Origin: Bacillota bacterium
GTDB lineage: Bacteria; Bacillota; Clostridia; Oscillospirales; Oscillospiraceae
Length of the DNA stretch: 64,000 bases
Assembly: GCA_023402075.1 (NCBI GenBank)
Contig: JAEXCS010000044.1
Span: 1 to 64,000 of the forward strand
Reading direction: 5' to 3'
Each line of letters opens with the position of its first letter. Position 1 is the first letter of the stretch. The notes beneath the pieces are model-generated. The model was not told the origin of the DNA. It was given only the letters and a program-made list of their open reading frames with translations, and did not search any database. Below, piece after piece: positions 15,768 to 22,543 of the stretch. Made by a program: the position numbers and the translations under genes.

Positions 15768-16517
15768 TTACTTGGAAAAAGAGCCTTTCCCGCGCTTCAC
15801 GGGATGGCTGTGGGCAAAAGGCTGCTTCGGCCCCTTACCGCCAAAACCTGGCTTTCCGTAGGGCTTGCGGTCGCCGCTGGGTGCGCCCGGCTTGCCGTAG
15901 GGTTTCCGGTCACCACTGGGTGCGCCGCGTTTGCCGTAAGGCTTCCGGTCACCGCTGGGTGCACTCCGTTCAAAGGGCTTTCTTTCAAAGCTTTTCCCGG
16001 AAGGTGGCTTACCGCCGCCACGAGCTTGCCGCAAAGGCTTTGCCGGAGGCGTCGGCTCTGGCGGCTTCTCCGCAGCTTTTGCTTCACCAGGCTTGCGCTT
16101 TTTACCACGGCGCAGGTTCTTTTCGTGAAGCGCCTCTTCAGTTTTACGCAGGGACGCCCGCTGAGCCTTAACTTCCAGCCGACCTGCCGCGTCACCATAG
16201 GTTTCCGCGTCCTCATCCGCCAGACGGCGGGCAATCGCGGCGGCAAAGCCCACATCGGTCACGCCCAAAATCGCGCACTCAGCCCGGCCCACAGCCTGCC
16301 CCAGCTCTTCCTTTGTAAAGGGAAGGCGAATTTTCATGCACTGTCCCATTTCTGAGAAGTGATCGGCCCGACGGGCGGTATTTTCTGCCGCATCGGATGC
16401 CAGCAGCAGCAATCGCACGTCCCGTGCACGGGCCGCAGCCTCCACCGGCTCCTCGCCCACTTCCAACAGCCCGGCCCGCTTGCACAGGCCCAGGGTGGAC
16501 AACAGTTCTTTACTCAT
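15768..16517 (-). CDS. ylxQ: YlxQ-type L7Ae-like ribosomal protein with long basic repeat tail
   Basis: 249 residues. The ATG at 16517 has GGGAGG upstream and overlaps the ylxR stop by eight bases. Residues 1 to ~108 are the L7Ae/L30e-like fold of YlxQ (LGLCKRAGLLEVGEE, LLLLASDAAENTARR, ECAILGVTDVGFAAAIA), expected to bind kink-turn RNA or the ribosome. Normal YlxQ proteins stop there, near 100 residues. This one continues for ~140 residues rich in Lys, Arg, Gly and Pro, with three near-copies of a 14-residue unit containing SGDRKPYGK, probably disordered and RNA-binding. The repeats show in the DNA as three ~42-bp units at 15845-15970. Confidence 0.85.
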   Translation of the reverse strand: MSKELLSTLGLCKRAGLLEVGEEPVEAAARARDVRLLLLASDAAENTARRADHFSEMGQCMKIRLPFTKEELGQAVGRAECAILGVTDVGFAAAIARRLADEDAETYGDAAGRLEVKAQRASLRKTEEALHEKNLRRGKKRKPGEAKAAEKPPEPTPPAKPLRQARGGGKPPSGKSFERKPFERSAPSGDRKPYGKRGAPSGDRKPYGKPGAPSGDRKPYGKPGFGGKGPKQPFAHSHPVKRGKGSFSK

Positions 16518-16785
16518 CGGTCCCTCCCAACTGACGCTCCATGGCGTCATATACCTCCGGGGGAATCTGGGTCTCAAAGGCCCGCTCCAGCGCCCGGGAC
16601 TTGCGCGCCTTGCGCAGACACTCCACATCCCGGCACACATACGCGCCCCGGCCGGGCTTGCGGCCCTTGTCATCCAGACTGACTTCCCCCTCAGGGGACT
16701 TGACCACCCGGATCAGCGTTTTTTTATCCTTCATCTCCCGGCAGCCTACACACTGCCGCTGCGGAATTTTTTTCACCTTCGGCAT
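16510..16785 (-). CDS. ylxR: YlxR-family RNA-binding protein (DUF448)
   Basis: 91 residues. The family signature is complete: PQRQCVGCREMKDKKTLIRV at the N-terminus and GRKPGRGAYVCRDVECLRKA in the middle. YlxR is a small basic protein encoded between nusA and ylxQ/infB across Firmicutes; in Bacillus it has been linked to regulation of many genes, and the fold suggests nucleic-acid binding. It lies 24 bases after nusA and overlaps ylxQ. Confidence 0.94.
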   Translation of the reverse strand: MPKVKKIPQRQCVGCREMKDKKTLIRVVKSPEGEVSLDDKGRKPGRGAYVCRDVECLRKARKSRALERAFETQIPPEVYDAMERQLGGTDE

Positions 16786-16809
16786 GGCGTTTCCCCCGTT
16801 TCCGCGCGC

Positions 16810-17979
16810 TTATTCCGCGTCGTCCGCGGACAAATCGTCCTCCGCAGGCTTCTCATCCGCGGGGGCGCTTTCCTCCGCCGCTTCCTCCCGGAAGCTCTCG
16901 GGCTTAATGTCAATTTTATAGCCGGTGAGCCGGGCAGCCAGACGGGCGTTCTGTCCCTCCTTGCCGATGGCCAGAGACAGTTGATCGTCCGGCACCAGCA
17001 CGCGGCAGGCCTTCCCCTCGTCCGCCATCCAAACATCCACCACATCGGCGGGGGCCAGCGCGGCGGCAATAAACTCGGCAGGGTCTTCGCTGAATTTCAC
17101 GATGTCGATTTTCTCGCCCCGCAGCTCCGCCACGATGCTCTCCACCCGCTGGCCCTTGGGGCCTACGCAGGCGCCGATGGGGTCCACATTGTCATCGTTG
17201 GACCAGACGGCCATCTTCGTGCGGCTGCCTGCCTCCCGGGCGATGGAGCGAACCTCCACGATCCCGTCGAAAATCTCGGGAACCTCCAGCTCGAACAGGC
17301 GCTTGACAAGGCCCGGATGCGTCCGGGAAATCAGCACCTGCGGCCCTCTGGTGGACCGGCGCACTTCCACTACATAGACCTTAACGTGCATCCCCTCCAC
17401 CAGCTCTTCGCCGGGGACCTGCTCGCCGGACATCAACAGCGCCTCGGTAGACTCGGTCCCGGTGCCGATGCGCAAAGAGACGTTTCCGTTTCTCGGGTCC
17501 AGCCGGGTAACCACACCGGTGAGAATCTCGTGCTGCTTGGAGTTGAACTCCTCATATACCATGCCCCGCTCGGCCTCACGCAGGCCCTGAATAATCACCT
17601 GCTTGCCGTTTCCGGCGGCGATGCGGCCAAAGTCCGTGTTGTTCACGGCAACGTTGATCACGTCGCCGATCTCGTATTTCGCGGAAAGCTTTTTGGCCTC
17701 TTCCAAGGGCATTTCGTTGAAGGGATCCACGTAGTCTTCCTCGTCCACCACGTTCTTTTGGACAAACATCTGAAGCGTCCGGCGCTCCACATCCACGTCC
17801 ACGATCACATTATCCACCTGATCCTTGCAATCCCGTTTATAGGCGGTGATCAGCGCCTGGACAATTTTCTCCAGCATAAAGGACTGGGGGATGTTCCGCT
17901 CCTTTTCAATCATCTCAAGCGCGGTAAAAATCTCATCGCAGTTCATGCCGACGAGTTCCTTCTGCTTCTTGCCTCTCAT
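16810..17979 (-). CDS. nusA: Transcription termination/antitermination factor NusA
   Basis: 389 residues. The N-terminal RNA-polymerase-binding domain runs to ~130. An S1 domain (~130-200) and tandem KH domains (~200-345, with DPIGACVGPKGQRV and LSLAIGKEGQNARLAARLTG) follow, then a short acidic C-terminal tail. The ATG at 17979 has AAAAGGAG eight bases upstream. NusA controls pausing and intrinsic termination. The hairpin in the operon leader at 18607-18630 makes autoregulation by NusA possible, as reported for NusA operons in other bacteria. Confidence 0.97.
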   Translation of the reverse strand: MRGKKQKELVGMNCDEIFTALEMIEKERNIPQSFMLEKIVQALITAYKRDCKDQVDNVIVDVDVERRTLQMFVQKNVVDEEDYVDPFNEMPLEEAKKLSAKYEIGDVINVAVNNTDFGRIAAGNGKQVIIQGLREAERGMVYEEFNSKQHEILTGVVTRLDPRNGNVSLRIGTGTESTEALLMSGEQVPGEELVEGMHVKVYVVEVRRSTRGPQVLISRTHPGLVKRLFELEVPEIFDGIVEVRSIAREAGSRTKMAVWSNDDNVDPIGACVGPKGQRVESIVAELRGEKIDIVKFSEDPAEFIAAALAPADVVDVWMADEGKACRVLVPDDQLSLAIGKEGQNARLAARLTGYKIDIKPESFREEAAEESAPADEKPAEDDLSADDAE

Positions 17980-18062
17980 TGCCTGTACTCCTTTTATGAT
18001 ATGATACGTCTTCTTCGTTCGTTTTATTTTGCTGGAAAAATCGGCGTTCCCAGCGGCGCTTT

Positions 18063-18527
18063 TCAGGAGAACTCCACCCGCAGGCGCACCAGCGCGGTGT
18101 CCGCCTTTTCAAAGGTCGTCTCATTTTCGCCGATCAGCACGGTGACAGCCCCGGTACCCTCGTCATAGCCCGTAAGCGTTCCGGCAAATTCCTTTCGCCC
18201 GTCCCGATTGCGGTACAGCCGGACGGCAACAGGGCTGCCCATAAAGCGCACAAAATCACCGGGCCGCCTCAGCGCCCGCTCTGCACCGGCAGAGCCGACC
18301 TCCAGCGTATAGCTCCCCTCAATGGGGTCCGCCTCGTCCAGCAATTCCGAAAGCTTGCGGGAAATGGCTTCGCAGTCCAGAATGTCCACGCCGCCCTCTT
18401 TGTCAAGTAAAACCCGGAGATACCAGGTTCCCGCCTCTTTTACGTATTCCACATCCCAGATGGAACAGCCCCGCTCCTCAGCCACGGGGGTCGCCAGCTC
18501 CAAAGTGAGCTCCGCAATCTTTTTCAT
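18063..18527 (-). CDS. rimP: Ribosome maturation factor RimP
   Basis: 154 residues, normal length. The N-terminal domain carries GCSIWDVEYVKEAGTWYLRV and GGVDILDCEAISRKLSELLD; SYTLEVGSAGAERALRRPGD (family LEVSSPG-type motif) closes it, and a C-terminal SH3-like domain follows. RimP assists 30S subunit assembly. It is the first gene of the translation operon, and an AGAGAGG precedes its ATG. Confidence 0.95.
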   Translation of the reverse strand: MKKIAELTLELATPVAEERGCSIWDVEYVKEAGTWYLRVLLDKEGGVDILDCEAISRKLSELLDEADPIEGSYTLEVGSAGAERALRRPGDFVRFMGSPVAVRLYRNRDGRKEFAGTLTGYDEGTGAVTVLIGENETTFEKADTALVRLRVEFS

Positions 18528-18606
18528 GGAAACGCCTCTCTTTCACGCCGTCAGCTCCCGGCAAACTTCCAGTCTTTTGAAATTCCGGCCCCTTAAAAAG
18601 GCCGAC

Positions 18607-18630
18607 AAAAAAAGCGGACACAAGGTCCAC
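18607..18630 (-). promoter_or_regulatory. Attenuator-like hairpin in the rimP-nusA operon leader
   Basis: On the minus strand, GTGGAC / GTCCGC (6 bp, one G-T pair) with a 5-base loop, followed directly by seven T. It lies ~25-45 bases after the predicted transcript start and ~80 bases before the rimP ATG, so it can act as a leader terminator. Confidence 0.55.
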
Positions 18631-18659
18631 TCCACACAACTACCATTACTACTTTGTTT

Positions 18660-18688
18660 AGAATAGCACGCTTTTACCCCAAAATCAA
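18660..18688 (-). promoter_or_regulatory. Sigma-A promoter of the rimP-ribF operon
   Basis: TTGATT (minus strand, 18683-18688), 17-base spacer, TATTCT (18660-18665); expected start near 18653. Confidence 0.65.
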
Positions 18689-18912
18689 GTGTTTTCTTGG
18701 AATTTGCAAAGAAAAGCCGTTAAAAAATAATTAAAAACAGTGGTATCCTTTCTCCCTCGGTTTCATTTCCGGAAATCCGGTTCAGGTCACCGGACATGGC
18801 GCATTTTTTAAGCATTTCTCCGCTTTGCACTACGCATTATGCGCCGTTTTTTAGCAGCAATTATTTTTTAATGTGCAGGAACGCAAAATTCTTAATGGAA
18901 ATCGTTTAGCGG
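18689..18912 (+). other. Gene-free AT-rich intergenic region with a terminator-like hairpin
   Basis: No coding potential seen. GGCGCAT (18798-18804) pairs with ATGCGCC (18839-18845), followed by GTTTTTT. Nothing upstream on the plus strand encodes a protein that would need a terminator, so a short untranslated transcript of ~100-140 bases is possible. The rimP promoter lies at the left edge and the nucleotidyltransferase promoter just to the right. Confidence 0.35.
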
Positions 18913-19032
18913 TTGCAAAGAGCGGCGCAACAGTGTATGGTAAGGAAAGGGCCGCAAAGCGGCCCGCGTATTACGTGAAATTACGCCGGGGTGCGGCCCT
19001 TTGGGGCGGCACGGTGGACGTATGGAGGGTTT
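18913..19032 (+). promoter_or_regulatory. Promoter and structured leader of the nucleotidyltransferase gene
   Basis: TTGCAA (18913-18918), 17-base spacer, TATGGT (18936-18941). The predicted leader contains two GC hairpins: GGGCCGC-AAA-GCGGCCC (18949-18965), and GTGCGGCCC / GGGCGGCAC with one mismatch just before the GGAGG. Confidence 0.55.
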
Positions 19033-19950
19033 ATGAAGGCAGCACTGGTGATTATGGCGGCGGGGCTTGGCTCTCGCTACGGTGGAAATAAGCAGGTGGA
19101 CGGCATCGGCCCCAACAACGAAATTTTGATGGAATATTCCGTGCACGATGCATTGCGGGCAGGCTTCGGCAAAATTGTTTTTATTATTAAGCCGGAGATG
19201 GAGCCGCTGATGGAACGCATCTGCGGCGAGTATCTTCGCCGCCGCACCGGGAAGGACGGTTCCCCCGTGGAGGTGGCTTACGCATATCAGGATTTTTCTT
19301 CCGTTCCTGATTTTTACCCGATTCCCAAAGAGCGGACCAAACCCTTTGGCACGGTTCACGCGCTGTTGTGCGCGGAGGAATTTATTCAAGAACCGTTTTG
19401 TGTGATTAACGCCGACGATTACTATGGGATTGACGCCTACCGCGCCATGCATCAGCAGCTCACAACGCTCCCGTCTCAGGGACACGGGGCCATGGTAGGC
19501 TATTATCTGAAAAACACCGCCAGTCTCCACGGGACGGTGTCCCGCGGGGTCTGCACCGCGGAGAACGGAAAGCTCCTCTCTGTGCGGGAGGCGTTGAAAA
19601 TTCAGCTCTATCCCGACGGAACTCTGCGGGATTTGGCGGAAGATATCGTTCTCTCGCCGGACACAGTGGTTTCTATGAACTTCTGGGGCTTCACCCCTTG
19701 GATTTTCGCCCCAATGCGGGCCTATTTTGAAAACTTTTTACGCACGGAAGCCGGGGATGACCTGAAAAAAGAGTGCCTTCTGCCTTTGATGGTGGGCAGT
19801 CAGTTGACGGACGGGGGCCTGGAAATTTCCGTGCTGCATTCCGCCGACCGCTGGTTCGGCATGACTTATCGGGAGGACCGGGAGCGGGTGGCCGAGGAGC
19901 TGAAGGCTCTTCACGCCGCCGGGGCATATCCCGCTTCCTTAAAAGATTGA
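19033..19950 (+). CDS. Sugar-phosphate nucleotidyltransferase family protein
   Basis: 305 residues; start chosen at the ATG after GGAGGGTTT. The N-terminus has the nucleotidyltransferase signature MAAGLGSRYGGNKQVDGIGP, with the G-rich loop and a Lys. VINADDYYG near 130 holds metal-binding aspartates, and the protein keeps to a GT-A fold throughout. Such enzymes activate sugar-1-phosphates or related phosphates as NDP derivatives. The exact substrate is not readable, and the motif is not the standard GlmU, RfbA or GalU form. No sugar-biosynthesis genes are adjacent. Confidence 0.8.
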   Translation: MKAALVIMAAGLGSRYGGNKQVDGIGPNNEILMEYSVHDALRAGFGKIVFIIKPEMEPLMERICGEYLRRRTGKDGSPVEVAYAYQDFSSVPDFYPIPKERTKPFGTVHALLCAEEFIQEPFCVINADDYYGIDAYRAMHQQLTTLPSQGHGAMVGYYLKNTASLHGTVSRGVCTAENGKLLSVREALKIQLYPDGTLRDLAEDIVLSPDTVVSMNFWGFTPWIFAPMRAYFENFLRTEAGDDLKKECLLPLMVGSQLTDGGLEISVLHSADRWFGMTYREDRERVAEELKALHAAGAYPASLKD

Positions 19951-20052
19951 TTTCAGGAGCGTCGTATGCGGCGCGCGGCGAAGCAGGCAAGTGAAATTTT
20001 TGCACCGCCGCAATGAACGCCGCAAAACGGTTAAACTTCTTTGACAAGCTGA

Positions 20053-20090
20053 AATGCGCCCTGACCGAAAGGTCAGGGCGCATTGGTTTA
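20053..20090. terminator. Terminator between the nucleotidyltransferase and csrA
   Basis: Perfect 14-bp stem (20053-20066 with 20071-20084), GAAA loop. Serves converging genes; T-runs are modest on both strands. Confidence 0.75.
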
Positions 20091-20336
20091 TTTCTTTGTC
20101 TCTCCGCCATCCTGTTTTGGCAGCAGCTCCAAAAGCGCCAAAGGAGATACCTCCTCCTGCGCGGCTTCCCTGTTGGCGTCCATAGCGCCACGCAGCTCGT
20201 TGCGCAGGATGGTCAGGCTTTTGGGCGCGCTGATGGCAAGCCGGACACGTCCCCCGGTTTCCACAGAAACCACCGTCACCTCGATTTCGTCTCCAATCAG
20301 CACGGACTCTCCGGGCTTTCTCTGCAAAATCAGCAT
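20088..20336 (-). CDS. csrA: Carbon storage regulator CsrA
   Basis: 82 residues. MLILQRKPGESVLIGDEIEV and RVRLAISAPKSLTILRNEL are classic CsrA, including the RNA-contacting Arg near residue 43 and the N-terminal strand. CsrA dimers bind GGA-containing leader RNAs and block translation; in Bacillus they repress flagellin synthesis and are antagonised by FliW. Its start overlaps the fliW stop by seven bases, so regulator and antagonist are translationally coupled. It is the last gene of the flgM operon. Confidence 0.96.
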   Translation of the reverse strand: MLILQRKPGESVLIGDEIEVTVVSVETGGRVRLAISAPKSLTILRNELRGAMDANREAAQEEVSPLALLELLPKQDGGETKK

Positions 20337-20779
20337 GACGACAGCCCCTTCTGGAATTCCGACAGACGGTGGCGCATTTCATAGCCGCCGTCCTCCAGAA
20401 TTGTCTGCATGGCGGTGCCAGTATCCTCGTTCACCGCCACAGGGCATTTCAGGTTTACCGTGCTCTCCGACACGGGCTGACGCGCCACGCACAGCGCATA
20501 AAAACTCAAGTCCTCGCTTTGGGTCACGCCCATGGCCTCCAGCTCTGCCGGGCGCAGCCTTGGCGCATAGTCCGGCTTGAGAGAAAAGGGATTCATCGCC
20601 ACAAAGGCAAGTCCCGGAGTCGTCACGCTCTGAAAACACAGCAGCGTTCCATCGCTGTCGGCAAAGGGAAGCAGCAGAAACTGCGTTTCCTCTTCAAAGC
20701 CGAACAGCCCGTCCCGGAAATAGAGCACATCCCCGGCTTCATAGGCAATTCGCCCAAAATATTTTGTTGCAATCTCCAT
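20330..20779 (-). CDS. fliW: Flagellar assembly factor FliW
   Basis: 149 residues, the usual size. RDGLFGFEEETQFLLLP and LAFVAMNPFSLKPDYAP match the FliW fold, as does a C-terminal LKCPVAVN segment. FliW binds either flagellin or CsrA, so that free flagellin releases FliW to inhibit CsrA. A start at ATG 20779 with AAAGGAAA upstream. The order flgL-DUF6470-fliW-csrA is the same as in Bacillus subtilis (flgL-yviE-fliW-csrA). Confidence 0.95.
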   Translation of the reverse strand: MEIATKYFGRIAYEAGDVLYFRDGLFGFEEETQFLLLPFADSDGTLLCFQSVTTPGLAFVAMNPFSLKPDYAPRLRPAELEAMGVTQSEDLSFYALCVARQPVSESTVNLKCPVAVNEDTGTAMQTILEDGGYEMRHRLSEFQKGLSSC

Positions 20780-20805
20780 GGGAGTTTTCCTTTCTTTCCC
20801 CCGCG

Positions 20806-21417
20806 TCAGACTTCCAAGTCCACAGGTTCATACTGCGGGTCTGCGGAGGGGGGCACATACAACGCCCCACCCACATATTTAATCACAACGTCCGGCTGCT
20901 GCGTCACCTCAAACTGAATGTCCCCGGGCGTAAATTCAAAGTTTCCCTGCTGGTTACGCCAGTCAAAGTTCACCTTGTCCATCTCGTAACGGATGTTCAA
21001 CTCGCCCTTGTCCCAGGAGATATCCGGTCCCTGTGTGGGAATAAATGTAATCCCTACGTTGGTTTTCAGGTTCCGCGTCTGTGCCTCGGCAGCAAATTTG
21101 GTCACCATTTCCTCGCCGATTTTCGCCTGAAGCAGAAGCTGACCCTGCCGTGCATAGGTCGCCGTGGCCTCATAAGCAGCCTGCTTTCCGGCCTGCGCAT
21201 TGTCTCTCATGCGGGTGGCCAGCGTGGGTGTGACGGAATTGCGCGCCTCGAATGTGTCCAGATTCACGCGAATGGGCTTACTCCGAATACTCAGTCCGCC
21301 CTCGTTTCGGGTAATCTCCATATCCACCGTGGTGCGGCTGTATTCAAGCTTCGCGTCTGTGACCCGCATCTCAAGTTCAATGGGTACCGATTTGATCTCG
21401 ATTAGTGGATAGGTCAT
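20806..21417 (-). CDS. DUF6470 (YviE-like) protein of the flagellar operon
   Basis: 203 residues from the ATG at 21417, which has AAGGAG eight bases upstream; the GTG nine bases earlier overlaps that site. The N-terminus (PLIEIKSVPIELEMRVTDAK) and the repeated short beta strands resemble YviE of Bacillus, also encoded between flgL and fliW. Function is unknown; conserved position suggests a role in late flagellar assembly or in FliW/CsrA control. A helical segment (~70-115) lies between two beta-rich parts. No signal peptide or membrane segment. Confidence 0.8.
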   Translation of the reverse strand: MTYPLIEIKSVPIELEMRVTDAKLEYSRTTVDMEITRNEGGLSIRSKPIRVNLDTFEARNSVTPTLATRMRDNAQAGKQAAYEATATYARQGQLLLQAKIGEEMVTKFAAEAQTRNLKTNVGITFIPTQGPDISWDKGELNIRYEMDKVNFDWRNQQGNFEFTPGDIQFEVTQQPDVVIKYVGGALYVPPSADPQYEPVDLEV

Positions 21418-21481
21418 TGCCTTCACTCCTTTTCAGTCTTTAAAGGCACGTTGGCTACGTTTCGAAGCCCTTTAGCGCCCG

Positions 21482-22528
21482 TTAATTCATATAGTCGATC
21501 AGCGACTGGGACAAAATGCCGTTGCCCACCTTCAGCGCCGCGTTATAGCAATACTGCGCCCAGGAAAAATCCGTGATGGCGCTGGCCAGATCAACCTGCT
21601 CGATGCCCAAAATCTGTTCGTTGAGGTTGGTGGACAGAAGGGACAGGCGAGTGCTGCTGGTTTCAAGATAAGTGGTTCGCCCGTCCAGCGCGGTCCACTG
21701 GTTGGTGATTTCGTCGATACCGCCTTTCAGCTTCTCCGTCAGGCGGGTGGCATCCTCCTTGTCCTGATCCGAGGCCCACGCGCCGGTATCCGGGTCGCAG
21801 CGCTTGAAAATTTCAGACAGCTCATTCATGACGGAGGCCATGTTTTTGGGGTCGCCGTCCTCGTCCACGCCGTAGCCTACAAAGCTCAGTCCGCTCAGCG
21901 CCCCGTTGAAGGCGCTGGTGGAAACCAGCTTTCCGTCCACCTCCGTCAGTCCGCTGCCGATGTCTACATAGCTCTCTTCACCGGCCATGGCCTTTAGCTG
22001 TTCGTACTCGTCCGTTCCCTCTTCCGCGTCTACCCGGACGCCCCGGAAGGTGAGAACCTTCTCTCCGTCGATCTCCTCCATTTTGAAGGGTGCATCGCCC
22101 AGAGAGTCTTTTCCCCCGAAAATAAAGGAAGAGCCGTACTGAGAGTTCAAAATCTGGACAATGGACTCCGCCGCGCTGCCGATTACCTCGCCCAGCGGCT
22201 GACGGCCGGAAGCGTTGGCGTCGTTCAAGCCCGCCAGTGCGGAAATTTTTGCCTGCCCGTCCGCAAGGTCACTCTTGATGCTGCTCAGCGCGTCACAGGC
22301 GGCCGAAAACTTGCTGTTCAGGCTCTGTGCGCTCTCCAGCTGAGAGCTGACGCGGGAAAAGGAGCGGCGCAGCTTGAATGCCTGCGTGGCCGCCGCCGGA
22401 TCCTGGGCATAGCTGGTGTAGTTGCTCTGGGTCAAAACCTTGTTTCTCGCATTATCAAGCGTGGCGGACGAGCGCGTCAGGTTGGCCCGATATCCCCGCA
22501 GTGTTCCGTTCGTTGTCACACGGATCAT
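21482..22528 (-). CDS. flgL: Flagellar hook-associated protein 3 (hook-filament junction)
   Basis: 348 residues. The N-terminal helix (MIRVTTNGTLRGYRANLTRS) and the C-terminal helix (DLASAITDFSWAQYCYNAAL) form the D0/D1 coiled coil typical of flagellin-like proteins; the middle is variable. FlgL joins the FlgK ring to the filament. It starts 15 bases after flgK. The C-terminal residues end in SQSLIDYMN rather than in the Arg of flagellin, as expected for FlgL. Confidence 0.94.
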   Translation of the reverse strand: MIRVTTNGTLRGYRANLTRSSATLDNARNKVLTQSNYTSYAQDPAAATQAFKLRRSFSRVSSQLESAQSLNSKFSAACDALSSIKSDLADGQAKISALAGLNDANASGRQPLGEVIGSAAESIVQILNSQYGSSFIFGGKDSLGDAPFKMEEIDGEKVLTFRGVRVDAEEGTDEYEQLKAMAGEESYVDIGSGLTEVDGKLVSTSAFNGALSGLSFVGYGVDEDGDPKNMASVMNELSEIFKRCDPDTGAWASDQDKEDATRLTEKLKGGIDEITNQWTALDGRTTYLETSSTRLSLLSTNLNEQILGIEQVDLASAITDFSWAQYCYNAALKVGNGILSQSLIDYMN

Positions 22529-22543
22529 TTTAAATCCCCTCCT

